Part shown: in pieces, positions 33,699 through 42,304 of the stretch
Numbering within the stretch: position 1 is the stretch's first letter
Layout: each line of letters starts with the position of its first letter
Source: Streptomyces fumanus
GTDB lineage: Bacteria > Actinomycetota > Actinomycetes > Streptomycetales > Streptomycetaceae
Length of the DNA: 64,000 nt
Direction of reading: 5' to 3'
NCBI RefSeq assembly: GCF_014655295.1
Contig: NZ_BNBI01000008.1
Span: 62,001-126,000, forward strand
Made by a program: the position numbers and the translations under genes
The notes under the pieces: model-generated
The model's database searches: none
Told to the model about the DNA's origin: nothing
Seen by the model: only the letters and a program-made list of their open reading frames with translations

Positions 33699-33736
33699 GC
33701 GGGACGGTCTTGGGGGAGCGCCCCGGGCCGTCCCGC
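33699..33736 (+). terminator. Hairpin after parE
   Basis: GCGGGACGG (33699-33707) pairs perfectly with CCGTCCCGC (33728-33736), with an internal GGGG/CCCC pairing in the loop. A 22-bp imperfect direct repeat, GTACGGGGCT-Y-CCGCTGCGAGG, follows at 33745-33766 and 33780-33801. Confidence 0.6.
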
Positions 33737-33957
33737 GAAGCTCTGTACGGGGCTTCCGCTGCGAGGACCAGGCGGTTCCGTACGGGGCTCCCGCTGCGAG
33801 GCCCAGACGCCTTCTCCACCCGTGGGTGGAGGTCCGCCGTGTGACGATCCACCCGTGATCCACCCTGGCTCCGATCCCGTGACCTGCCGCTTTCCGTAGC
33901 GTCGAAGGCGTCGGCAGAACGCTCCGCCGGCACCCCTTCTCTCCTACGGAGGCCGTG

Positions 33958-34506
33958 ATGCCCGGGCTCGCAGACGCGCTGGTGATCGTCGCTGTGGCCG
34001 GTCTGGTGATCGCTCGCCAGTTCCGTCCCAGCCGGATGAACGCCGAGAGACGCTGGTGGATCGTGTCGGCGGTCCTGGGCATCGCCGCATTGCGCGACCC
34101 CGGCATCCTCGGCCCTCAGCACCACGCCGCGGCGATGGGCCTGCTCGCGACCGCACTGCTCCTGGGCCTGGTCATCGGGGCGGGCCTGGCCTGGACCACC
34201 CGCATATGGACCGAGGCCGACGGCACTGTGTGGAGCAGGGGCAGCAAGGCGACCGTCGCGGTCTGGATCGTCGGCATCGGAGTGCGCGTCGTGCTCTTCG
34301 CGCTCGGCTCCGTCCTGGGCGTGCACCAGGACGCCTCCGCCGCGCTCCTCGCTCTCGCGGGCACCCTGCTGGTCCGCTCCGGAGTCCTGGCCTGGCGCGC
34401 CCGCACCTCCATCGCGGTCGCCGCACCGGTGACCGGGCCGGTGGGTGCTCCGGTCACGGCGTACGGTGACGCCATGGCCCGGCCCGCCTGGAAGGAGCCC
34501 GTGTGA
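33958..34506 (+). CDS. CcdC-like (DUF1453) membrane protein
   Basis: This 182-residue protein has four to five hydrophobic segments and an RQFRPSRMN turn after the first helix, as in CcdC/DUF1453 proteins. Function is unknown. GGAGG lies 5 nt before the ATG at 33958. Its stop overlaps the start of the histidine kinase by 4 bp (GTGA), so the three genes 33958-36340 form one operon and this protein may be part of the signal input. Confidence 0.7.
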   Translation: MPGLADALVIVAVAGLVIARQFRPSRMNAERRWWIVSAVLGIAALRDPGILGPQHHAAAMGLLATALLLGLVIGAGLAWTTRIWTEADGTVWSRGSKATVAVWIVGIGVRVVLFALGSVLGVHQDASAALLALAGTLLVRSGVLAWRARTSIAVAAPVTGPVGAPVTAYGDAMARPAWKEPV

Positions 34507-35657
34507 CGGAGAACGTCTGGACGCGCTGGCCGTCCAAGGAGGCACTCGGTCGGGAGCCACGCCCAGCACACCGCCGGCCGCTTGCCTGGGCCGTACGGAT
34601 CTCGCTCCTGGCGGTACTGCTGTGGGGCGCGGCCACCAGCGCGCGGGGACACGGGTGGTGGTCCCCGGCGGGGGCGGTGGGGGCCGTCGTCCTGGCCGTC
34701 CTCGCGATCCGGGCCGTCCTGCGGACCACACGCGCGCAGCGGTTCTGGCCGTCCGTGTCCCTCTTCGCCGGACTCATCGGCCTGGCGGCAGCCGCCCATG
34801 CGGCCGGCATCGAAGTCCCGACACTCGTCGTCTGGTGCGCCTGCGCCGTGATCTCGTTGCAGCGGTTGCCGCTGGTGGCCGCCCTGCCGGTGACCGCGGC
34901 CGCGCTCGCCTCGTACGCCGTGGTCACCCATGACGCCTGGCTCCCCACCGTCGCCACGACAGCGGGGCTGGCCCTGGGCGGATACGTCCTGCGGCTGGAC
35001 GCCGAGGCCCGGGGCAACGCTCGGCGGCTGCTGGCACAGGAGCGCGCCGCGCGGACGGCCGAGGCGGAGTCGGCGGCGCTCACGGAGCGGGCCCGGATCG
35101 CACGGGAGATCCACGACGTGCTGGCGCACAGCCTCTCGGCCCAGTTGGTGCACCTGGAGGCGGCACGGCTGCTGATCGAACGGGACGCCGACCGGGAGCA
35201 GATCCTCGAACGGGTGGTGGCGGCACGGGGCATGGCCCGGGACGGACTCACCGAGACCCGGCAGGCACTGTCCGCGCTCCGGGGGGAGCTGACACCGCTG
35301 GAGGACTTCCTGACCCAGCTCGTCGATGCCGCCGACGATGCGGAGGTCGCCATTACAGGTGATCGCAGACCGCTGCCCGTCGAGGCATCACAGGCCGTAC
35401 GCAGAGTCGCTCAGGAGGCCATGACCAACGTCCGCAAGCACGCCCCGGACGCCAAGGTGCGCGTGTCGCTCGACTACGGCGCGCACGAGGTGACCCTGGA
35501 CGTCCGGGACTCGGGTGGCTCGCCCGGCGCACTGGCCGGCTCCGGAGGCGGATACGGTCTCCTGGGCATGCGGGAGCGTGCCGAGCTGCTGGGCGGCTCG
35601 CTGCGGGCCGGGCCGGGTGAGGAGGGGTTCGTGGTGACGTTGAAGGTGCCCGTATGA
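34503..35657 (+). CDS. Sensor histidine kinase, NarL/DesK-type (HisKA_3)
   Basis: This 384-residue protein has an N-terminal membrane part with about five short helices (residues 25-165), a HisKA_3 dimerisation domain with phospho-acceptor His204 in ERARIAREIHDVLAHS, and a HATPase domain with the N-box AQEAMTNVRKHA and GYGLLGMRERA. It phosphorylates the partner response regulator at 35654. The few extracytoplasmic residues suggest an intramembrane or lipid-linked signal. It overlaps both neighbours by 4 bp. Confidence 0.9.
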   Translation: MTENVWTRWPSKEALGREPRPAHRRPLAWAVRISLLAVLLWGAATSARGHGWWSPAGAVGAVVLAVLAIRAVLRTTRAQRFWPSVSLFAGLIGLAAAAHAAGIEVPTLVVWCACAVISLQRLPLVAALPVTAAALASYAVVTHDAWLPTVATTAGLALGGYVLRLDAEARGNARRLLAQERAARTAEAESAALTERARIAREIHDVLAHSLSAQLVHLEAARLLIERDADREQILERVVAARGMARDGLTETRQALSALRGELTPLEDFLTQLVDAADDAEVAITGDRRPLPVEASQAVRRVAQEAMTNVRKHAPDAKVRVSLDYGAHEVTLDVRDSGGSPGALAGSGGGYGLLGMRERAELLGGSLRAGPGEEGFVVTLKVPV

Positions 35658-36340
35658 CGCAGACGGGTGGGGGGAAGGCCGCGCGGGTGGTGGTCGCCGA
35701 CGACCAGACGGTCGTGCGCGAGGGCATCGTGATGCTGCTGGGCCTGCTGCCGGGGGTCGAGGTCGTGGGCGCGGCGGGGGACGGGGAGGAGGCGGTAAGG
35801 CTCGTCGCCGAACTCGCCCCGGACGTGGTGCTGATGGACCTGCGGATGCCGCGCTGCGACGGAGTGGAGGCGACCCGCAGGATCCGCTCCGAGTACCCGG
35901 GCACGCAGGTCGTGGTGCTGACGACATACGCGGACGACGAGTCGCTGTTCCCGGCGCTGAGCGCGGGGGCCCGTGGATATCTCACCAAGGACGCGGACGG
36001 CGACGAGATCGTCCGGGCCGTGCACAGTGTGCTGTCCGGTGACGCCGGGCTGTCACCGAGCATCCAACGACGGCTGCTCGAACGCCTGTCGGATCCCGCA
36101 CCGACCCCACCGGCGGCGCCGACCGCCCCGCCCGACGGACTCACCACCCGGGAGGCGGAGGTGCTGGTGCTGATCGCCGAGGGGCTCAGCAACCAGGAGA
36201 TCGCCCGGAGACTGCATGTGTCGACGGCGACCGTGAAGACCCACATCAACAACCTGTTCGGCAAGACGGGACTGAAGGACCGGGCGCAGGCGGTGCGTTA
36301 CGCCTACAGGAAGGGGCTGGTGGGGCCGACCGTGGAGTGA
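35654..36340 (+). CDS. Response regulator, NarL/FixJ family
   Basis: This 228-residue regulator has a receiver domain with acidic residues Asp16-Asp17, phospho-acceptor Asp62 (VVLMDLRMP) and Lys near TKDADGDE, and a LuxR-type HTH at the C terminus (LTTREAEVLVLIAEGLSNQE then IARRLHVSTATVK). The start ATG overlaps the kinase stop (ATGA), which implies translational coupling and cognate pairing. Target genes cannot be deduced. Confidence 0.92.
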   Translation: MTQTGGGKAARVVVADDQTVVREGIVMLLGLLPGVEVVGAAGDGEEAVRLVAELAPDVVLMDLRMPRCDGVEATRRIRSEYPGTQVVVLTTYADDESLFPALSAGARGYLTKDADGDEIVRAVHSVLSGDAGLSPSIQRRLLERLSDPAPTPPAAPTAPPDGLTTREAEVLVLIAEGLSNQEIARRLHVSTATVKTHINNLFGKTGLKDRAQAVRYAYRKGLVGPTVE

Positions 36341-36409
36341 GTCACCTGATGGGGTGAAGCGCGAGAGGAAGAAGAGTCAGGGATCTTCCCGTTCTGCCCA
36401 TCCTTGGGC

Positions 36410-36973
36410 ATGCAGTCGAGCAACGATCGCCTCCACGGCGACCGGGGCGATCCGGGGAGCGCGAGAAGCCGGCGCGCCGGTCAGGTCCCCGTCCCGGCGC
36501 GGGCGCCCGCGAGCCCCGGATACGACGATCCCTGGTACGACGCCCCGGCCTCCGGATGGGGTGAGCCGGCGGGACGGGCGGCGCCGGTGCGGCCAGCGGG
36601 ACGAGCGGCGGGACCGGCGGCGGCGGACGACGGAGTGCGGGCCTCGGCCGATGCCTACCTGGAGGTTCAGCGCAGCGCGGCGTTCCAGGAGGTGCGCAGC
36701 CGGTACCGACGGTTCGTGGTGCCCGCGGTGATCGGCTTCTTCGCGTGGTACGTCGCCTACGTGGTGACGGCGACGACGGCACCGGGGCTGATGGCGCGGC
36801 CGGTGGCCGGAGCGGTGAACGTGGCGATGCTGGCGGGGCTCGGCCAGTTCCTCACCACCTTCCTGCTCACCTGGGCCTACGCCCGGCACGCCCGGCTGCG
36901 CAGGGACCGGGCGGCGCTGGACCTGCGCTGGACGACACAGGAACTGACCCGGACCCGGGGCGATGCGCCGTGA
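36410..36973 (+). CDS. DUF485 membrane protein
   Basis: This 187-residue protein has a disordered Pro/Gly/Arg-rich N-terminal half and a DUF485 C-terminal half: FQEVRSRYRRFVVPAVIGFF, two transmembrane helices and a TWAYARHARL end. DUF485 proteins (YjcH type) accompany acetate and other solute:sodium symporters. ATG 36410 is preferred to the TTG two codons earlier. Its stop overlaps the symporter start by 4 bp. Confidence 0.8.
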   Translation: MQSSNDRLHGDRGDPGSARSRRAGQVPVPARAPASPGYDDPWYDAPASGWGEPAGRAAPVRPAGRAAGPAAADDGVRASADAYLEVQRSAAFQEVRSRYRRFVVPAVIGFFAWYVAYVVTATTAPGLMARPVAGAVNVAMLAGLGQFLTTFLLTWAYARHARLRRDRAALDLRWTTQELTRTRGDAP

Positions 36974-38562
36974 CGGGGGAGCATCAGACGCTGGCGTTGC
37001 TGCTGTTCAGCGCGTTCGTGGCGGTCACCTTGGGGATCACGACCTGGGTGAGCCGGCACCGGCGCGGCTCGGCGGAGGAGTTCTACGCGGGCGGCCGTCT
37101 CTTCTCCCCCATGGAGAATGGTTTTGCCATCGCGGGTGACTACATGTCCGCCGCGTCCTTCCTCGGCATCTCCGGTCTGATCGCCCTCTACGGCTACGAC
37201 GGGATGCTGTATTCGGTGGGCTTCCTGGTGGCGTGGCTGGTGGTGCTGCTCCTGGTCGCCGAACTGGTGCGCAACTGCGGCCGGTTCACCCTGGCCGACG
37301 TGGTCGCCGCGCGGATGAGGGAACGTCCGGTGCGGATCGCGGCGGGAACCTCTTCGGTCACCGTGTCCGTTCTCTATCTGGTGGCGCAGATGGTGGGGGC
37401 GGGCAGCCTGGTCGCGCTGCTGCTCGGTGGTACGGGTGAGGCGGCGCGGACCTGGACCGTCATCGGGGTCGGCGCGCTCATGGTCGTCTATGTGTCGTTG
37501 GGAGGGATGCGGGCCACCACCTGGATTCAGATCGTGAAGGCGGTCCTGCTGCTCGGCGGTACGGTGGCGCTGACCGCGCTCGTCCTGGTCCGCTTCCACG
37601 GCGACGTCAACCGGCTGCTGCTCACCGCCGCCGAACGCAGCGGGCACGGCGAGAAGTTCCTCGCGCCGGGGCTCATCTACGGCGGTGACTGGACCTCCCG
37701 ATTCGACTTCATCAGCCTCGGGCTCGCCCTGGTGCTGGGCACGGCCGGACTGCCGCACATCCTGTCCCGCTTCTACACCGTGCCCACGGCCCGTGCCGCC
37801 CGGCGGTCGGTGATCTGGTCGATCGGACTCATCGGCGGTTTCTACCTGATGACGATCGTGCTGGGCTTCGGAGCCGCCGCGATCGTGGGGACCGGCACCG
37901 TCCGGGAGTCGAACGCGGCCGGGAACACCGCGGTTCCGCTCCTCGCCCTCGACCTGGGCGGCGGTGCGGACTCCACCTGGGGGACGGTGCTGTTCGCCGT
38001 CGTCGCCGCCGTGGCCTTCGCCACCATCCTCGCGGTGGTCGCCGGGATCACGCTGGCCTCCTCGGCGTCGGTAGCCCATGACCTGTACGCGTCGCTGCGC
38101 CGCCATGACGCGGAGCCGCGCAGCGAGGTGGCCGTGGCACGTCTCGCCGCCGTCGGCGTCGGCGCGGTCGCCATCGCGCTCGGCCTGCTCGCCCGCGACC
38201 TCAACGTCGCCTTCCTGGTGGGCCTCGCCTTCGCCGTCGCCGCGTCCGCGAACCTCCCGGTGCTGCTCTACGCGCTCTTCTGGCGCCGCTTCACCACCCG
38301 CGGCGCGGTGTGGGCGGTCTACGGCGGCCTGGTCCCGGCCGTCGTGCTCGTGCTGGTGTCGCCCGTGGTGTCGGGCAGCCCCGCCGCGCTGTTCCCGGGC
38401 GCCGACTTCCAGTACTTCCCGCTGCAGAACCCCGGACTGATCTCGATCCCCCTGGGCTTCCTGGCCGGCTGGCTCGGCACGGTCACCTCACGGGAGACAC
38501 CGGACGCCGCCCGGCACGCCGAGACGGAAGTGCGGTCGCTGACGGGGGCGGGAGCCGTTTGA
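36970..38562 (+). CDS. Sodium:solute symporter (ActP/acetate-type, SSS family)
   Basis: This 530-residue protein has about 13 transmembrane helices and the SSS motifs GGRLFSPMENGFAIAGDYMS and GTAGLPHILSRFYTVP, close to acetate/pyruvate permeases such as ActP and MctC. It most likely imports acetate or another short monocarboxylate with sodium. GTG 36970 overlaps the DUF485 stop. It converges on a CitB/CitA-type two-component pair 43 bp away, which may sense the same carboxylate. The exact substrate is unproven. Confidence 0.88.
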   Translation: MTGEHQTLALLLFSAFVAVTLGITTWVSRHRRGSAEEFYAGGRLFSPMENGFAIAGDYMSAASFLGISGLIALYGYDGMLYSVGFLVAWLVVLLLVAELVRNCGRFTLADVVAARMRERPVRIAAGTSSVTVSVLYLVAQMVGAGSLVALLLGGTGEAARTWTVIGVGALMVVYVSLGGMRATTWIQIVKAVLLLGGTVALTALVLVRFHGDVNRLLLTAAERSGHGEKFLAPGLIYGGDWTSRFDFISLGLALVLGTAGLPHILSRFYTVPTARAARRSVIWSIGLIGGFYLMTIVLGFGAAAIVGTGTVRESNAAGNTAVPLLALDLGGGADSTWGTVLFAVVAAVAFATILAVVAGITLASSASVAHDLYASLRRHDAEPRSEVAVARLAAVGVGAVAIALGLLARDLNVAFLVGLAFAVAASANLPVLLYALFWRRFTTRGAVWAVYGGLVPAVVLVLVSPVVSGSPAALFPGADFQYFPLQNPGLISIPLGFLAGWLGTVTSRETPDAARHAETEVRSLTGAGAV

Positions 38563-38605
38563 CGAGCGGACGTGCAGGGAGAGTTGTGCGGGTGACGGGT
38601 GGCGT

Positions 38606-39286
38606 TCAGGTGCGGGTCGCCCACAGGTAGCGGTGTTCCGGGCGGCCCGCGTCGCCGTATTTGAGGGTCAGGCGGGCTCTGCCGGTGCGTTCCAGGAGCT
38701 TGAGGTAGCGCTGGGCGGTCTGGCGGCTGACTCCCGTGCGGTCGGCGATCTCCTGGGCCGACAGCGGTCCGTCGGCCCGCATCAGGCACTGGCGGACCAG
38801 TTCCGCGGTGGTGGGGGAGTGCCCCTTGGGCAGCTCCGGCTCCGACGTGGTCGACAGAGCGCCGAAGATGCGGTCGACCTCGGCCTGTTCCGCCTCGCCG
38901 CCGCTGTCCAGGGTCCGGCGCAGTTCCGCGTACGCCTCCAGTTTGGCGCGCAGCCCAGCGAAGGTGAACGGCTTGACCAGGTACTGCAACGCGCCCTGCC
39001 GCATCGCCGCGCGTACGGTCGCCACGTCCCGCGCCGCCGTCACCATGATCACGTCGGCCGGGTGGCCGCGCCGCCGCATCTCCTGGACGACCTCCAGGCC
39101 CGTACGGTCGGGCAGGTAGTGGTCCAGCAGGACCAGGTCGAGGCGGGGGAGCGACTCCAGGGCACGCAGCGCGTCCCCGGCGCTGTGCGCCGCCCCGGTG
39201 ACACGGAAGCCCGGCACCTTCTCCACGTAGGCGGCGTTCACCCGGGCGACCCGGGTGTCGTCGTCCACGACCAGGACCTCGATCAT
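38606..39286 (-). CDS. Response regulator, CitB/DcuR family
   Basis: This 226-residue regulator has a receiver domain (DDD at 8-10, phospho-acceptor Asp in VLLDHYLPD near 53, Lys in LVKPF) and a C-terminal HTH (LSAQEIADRTGVSRQTAQRY) as in CitB, DcuR and DctR, which govern carboxylate uptake. ATG 39286 overlaps the kinase stop by 4 bp. The adjoining acetate-type symporter is a reasonable target. Confidence 0.9.
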   Translation of the reverse strand: MIEVLVVDDDTRVARVNAAYVEKVPGFRVTGAAHSAGDALRALESLPRLDLVLLDHYLPDRTGLEVVQEMRRRGHPADVIMVTAARDVATVRAAMRQGALQYLVKPFTFAGLRAKLEAYAELRRTLDSGGEAEQAEVDRIFGALSTTSEPELPKGHSPTTAELVRQCLMRADGPLSAQEIADRTGVSRQTAQRYLKLLERTGRARLTLKYGDAGRPEHRYLWATRT

Positions 39287-40953
39287 CGGGCTTCCTTCTC
39301 GACGGCGGGGTCGACGGGCGCGGTGAGCGCCGGTTCCAGTTCCGCGGGAGCCAGCGCCTCCGGCAGGACGACGGTGAACTCCGCGCCGCCGCCGTACGCC
39401 GCGCCGACCGTCGCGCTGCCGCCCTGGCGCTCGGCGAGCCGGCGCACCAGGGAGAGGCCGATGCCGCGCCGCCGGTGGGCCGGGGCCTCCTTGGTGGACC
39501 AGCCCTCGGTGAAGACCGCCTCCCGGTGCTCGGGCGGCACCCCGGGACCGGTGTCGCGCACCTTGAGGGTCGCGGTACGGCCCTCCGCGCGCAGTTCGAC
39601 CTCCACGCGCGCGTGCGTGGTGCCCGCGGCGGCGTCCAGTGCGTTGTCGACCAGGTTGCCGACGATGGTGACCAGCCCCTGGGGATCGACCAAGCGGTCC
39701 GGCAGCCGGGTCCGGTCCGACACCCACAGGGCGACCCCCCGCTCGGCCGCCACGGTCGTCTTGCCGACCAGCAGGGCGGCGAGCAGCGGGTCGGGGATGC
39801 GTTCGGTGATCTGTTCCGCGGTGGCCCGGTGGTCGCCGACGACCTCACCGACGTACTCCACCGCGTCGTCGTACATCTCCAGCTCCAGCAGGCCCAGCAG
39901 GGTGTGCATGCGGTTGGCGTGTTCGTGGTCCTGGGCGCGCAGGGCGTCGATGAGGCCGCGCGTGGAGTCGAGTTCGCGGCCGAGCTGCTCCAGTTCGGTG
40001 CGGTCGCGCAGGGTGGCCACGGCACCGCCGTCGTCGGTGGGCATGCGGTTGGCGATCAGGACCCGCTGGCCGCACACGGTGAGCAGGTCGGTGCCGGTGA
40101 CCCGGCCGGCCAGTACATCGGCCGTACGTCCGGCGCCGAGCGCCTCGGCGGGGGACCGGCCGACGGCCTCGCCGCCGATGCCCAGCAGCCGCTGCGCCTC
40201 GTCGTTGAGGAGCCGGATCCGGCCGCTGCGGTCCAGCGCGACGACGCCCTCCCGGATGCCGTGCAGCATCGCCTCGCGCTCCGCGAGCAGCGCCGCGATG
40301 TCCGAGAAGGCCAGGTCACGGGTCTGCCGCTGCACCCGGCGGGAAATGAGCCAGGCGGCCAGCGCGCCGACCGCCAGGGCGCCGCCCGCGTACGCGAACA
40401 GCCCCGGGATGGCGTGGATCAGCCGCGCTCGCACACTGTCGTACGCGATGCCGACCGAGACCGCCCCCACGACCGCGCCGTCCGCGTCGCGCAGCGGCAC
40501 CTTGCCCCGGGCCGAACGGCCCAGGGTGCCGTCGTCGATCTCCATCACCTCGTGCCCGGCGAGGGCCTCGCCGGGGTCGGTCGACACGGGCTCGCCGATC
40601 CGGCGCGGATCGGTGTGCGACCAGCGCACGCCCCGCCGGTCCAGCACCACGACGTACTCGGCCCCGGTGGCCTTCCGGACACGTTCGGCCTCCCGCTGCA
40701 CCGGGCCGTGCGCCGTCGCGGGGGTGGTGCGCAGGTCCCGCGCGATCTGCGGCTGCTGCGCGGTGGCCTGCGCGATGGCGAGCGCGCGCCGCATCGCCTG
40801 GTCGTCCAGTTGGTCACCGAGCGGCGCGAGGAACAGCCCGGTCGCCAGCACCGCGACTCCGGCGGCGATCGCCACCTGCATCAGCAGCACCTGCGAGAAC
40901 ACCCGCCGCGGCAGCCCGAGGCGCCGGCGACGTGCGGGGGGAGTGGGGCTCAT
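39283..40953 (-). CDS. Sensor histidine kinase, CitA/DcuS family
   Basis: This 556-residue kinase has TM1 (about 20-40), an extracytoplasmic PAS-like (PASC/sCache) sensor at about 45-170 with RRIGEPVSTD and VGAVSVGIAYD, TM2 (about 180-200), a cytoplasmic PAS and a Spo0B-type H-box (DHEHANRMHTLLGLLELE) followed by a HATPase with NLVDNALDAA and GIGLSLVRRLA. The family binds C4-dicarboxylates, citrate or related anions outside the cell. ATG 40953 begins the protein just before an Arg-rich positive-inside stretch. Confidence 0.9.
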   Translation of the reverse strand: MSPTPPARRRRLGLPRRVFSQVLLMQVAIAAGVAVLATGLFLAPLGDQLDDQAMRRALAIAQATAQQPQIARDLRTTPATAHGPVQREAERVRKATGAEYVVVLDRRGVRWSHTDPRRIGEPVSTDPGEALAGHEVMEIDDGTLGRSARGKVPLRDADGAVVGAVSVGIAYDSVRARLIHAIPGLFAYAGGALAVGALAAWLISRRVQRQTRDLAFSDIAALLAEREAMLHGIREGVVALDRSGRIRLLNDEAQRLLGIGGEAVGRSPAEALGAGRTADVLAGRVTGTDLLTVCGQRVLIANRMPTDDGGAVATLRDRTELEQLGRELDSTRGLIDALRAQDHEHANRMHTLLGLLELEMYDDAVEYVGEVVGDHRATAEQITERIPDPLLAALLVGKTTVAAERGVALWVSDRTRLPDRLVDPQGLVTIVGNLVDNALDAAAGTTHARVEVELRAEGRTATLKVRDTGPGVPPEHREAVFTEGWSTKEAPAHRRRGIGLSLVRRLAERQGGSATVGAAYGGGAEFTVVLPEALAPAELEPALTAPVDPAVEKEAR

Positions 40954-41254
40954 GTCTTCGACGGTACGTGGCCGGGGGGCCGGGACCGTAGGCAGGTGTG
41001 AGGTGGATCTCCCGTACGAGGGGCGAGGGCGCGCGGAGAGGGGCGCGGGGCATGAGGGGCGCCTGGGGGAGGTGCGGGTGCGCGGGGGTGCGGGTCTTCC
41101 GTACGCCCTGGGGAGCGCGTGCCCGGTGTGACGGGGTGGCTGGGCGCGGAGTTCTCGGGTGTCGCGTACGCCCAGGGGAAGCGCCCGCACAGGATCGCAG
41201 GGCGGCTGGGTGCGGGCGGGCCGCGGAGCTGCCGTACGCGCGGAGTACGGCCCG
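40954..41254. other. G-rich spacer with a hairpin
   Basis: No gene is seen in these 301 bp, which are G-rich on the plus strand. GCCGTAC (41231-41237) and GTACGGC (41245-41251) form a 7-bp hairpin 3 bp beyond the stop of the sucrase/ferredoxin-like gene and may terminate it. Confidence 0.5.
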
Positions 41255-42199
41255 TCAGCTCGCCAGGGACGAGGTCAGCGTCAACTCGCGGAGCTCGGTG
41301 ACCTCCATGCGCGCGGGTGAACCGAGCGCCGACGTCCCGCAGCTCTCCGGGCGCGGCGGCTGGGACGCACCCTGGGTGACGACGACCCGCCAGTGCCGCC
41401 CGTCGAGATGCGCGAGGGTCACCTCCCAGCGGGGTGCCGTGCCGTCTGTCCGTACGACGCTCAGGGCTCGGGCGGCGTCCTCGCCCACCGCCGTGCGCAC
41501 GGCCAGTTCGGCCGCCTGGGCGGGGCGGTCCCAGGCCGAGCTGCCCCGGCAGCCCGCCGTGACGATCCGTCCGGCCCGCACCCCGCGCAGGATCTCCCGG
41601 ACGGCGTGCGCGTCGGCCCGCCCGTACGCGTAGCCGTACGGCAGCACGAGCAGCGTCGGCGAGAAACGGTGGCCGCCCAGGTGGGTGACCTCCCAGACGC
41701 CCTCGGTGCCGGCGGCGGCCAGTTCGGCGGCCAGCGGGCGGCCGAGCAGGGCGCAGCACCGGTCGCGCTTGCCGTTGGTGCAGACCAGGACCAGCGGGTC
41801 CCCGGTGTGGGGGGCGCCTTGGAGTACGGAGTCGAAACGGCGGTGGTCGCCCCTGCCGAGCGCGGCGAAGTCCAGGTGGAGCAGGCGTGTGGGGTCGGTG
41901 ACCGTGGTGGTGTGCACCCAGGTGTTGCCGGGCACCGTGTGGGCCACATACACCCGCCGCTCGGCGGGCGTGCCGTGGTCCACGTGCCGGCCGGGGCGGC
42001 GGATCAGGGCGATGCGTACGCCCGTCCCCTTGGCGGCCTTCTCCAGAGCACGGCCGAGGGCGGGGTCCAGGTGGCTCGATGTGAGCGCCTTGACGCCCCA
42101 CGGTCCGGGCTGTTCCAGGAGCAGCCACGTCCGCGCGGTGGCCGCGGTGCCCGCGAGGGGCTCGTCGAGGTCCCGGGAGACGGTTGAGCACGTACTCAC
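41255..42199 (-). CDS. Sucrase/ferredoxin-like (thioredoxin-fold Fe-S) family protein
   Basis: This 314-residue protein belongs to the sucrase/ferredoxin-like family. The cysteine motif CTNGKRDRCC and the later HLGGHRFSPTLLVLPYG block are the family's hallmarks and resemble a thioredoxin-like [2Fe-2S] ferredoxin fold. GTG 42199 is chosen because TAGGCT ends 6 nt upstream, leaving no leader. An iron box covers that promoter, so expression should rise when iron is short. A role in iron or siderophore metabolism is an inference from this control; the name sucrase is historical. Confidence 0.82.
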   Translation of the reverse strand: MSTCSTVSRDLDEPLAGTAATARTWLLLEQPGPWGVKALTSSHLDPALGRALEKAAKGTGVRIALIRRPGRHVDHGTPAERRVYVAHTVPGNTWVHTTTVTDPTRLLHLDFAALGRGDHRRFDSVLQGAPHTGDPLVLVCTNGKRDRCCALLGRPLAAELAAAGTEGVWEVTHLGGHRFSPTLLVLPYGYAYGRADAHAVREILRGVRAGRIVTAGCRGSSAWDRPAQAAELAVRTAVGEDAARALSVVRTDGTAPRWEVTLAHLDGRHWRVVVTQGASQPPRPESCGTSALGSPARMEVTELRELTLTSSLAS

Positions 42200-42218
42200 A
42201 GAGGTGAGCCTAACCTGA
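42200..42218 (-). promoter_or_regulatory. DmdR/IdeR iron box over a leaderless promoter
   Basis: On the minus strand the site reads TCAGGTTAGGCTCACCTCT, close to the 19-bp DtxR-family consensus TTAGGTTAGGCTAACCTAA. The -10 hexamer TAGGCT lies inside it and it ends next to the GTG, so Fe-bound DmdR would block initiation directly. Confidence 0.85.
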
Positions 42219-42304
42219 CTTGCGCGGTGACGAATCCCAAGCCGCGCCCGGGAGGCCGCCGACGGAGTGACGCGGGACGACCGCCCCCCGGAGGCGCCCC
42301 TTGG

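Noticed and set aside
33745..33801. 22-bp direct repeat as an att site or mobile-element scar
   Set aside because: The copies are only 13 bp apart, imperfect and without an adjacent integrase; simple duplication explains them.
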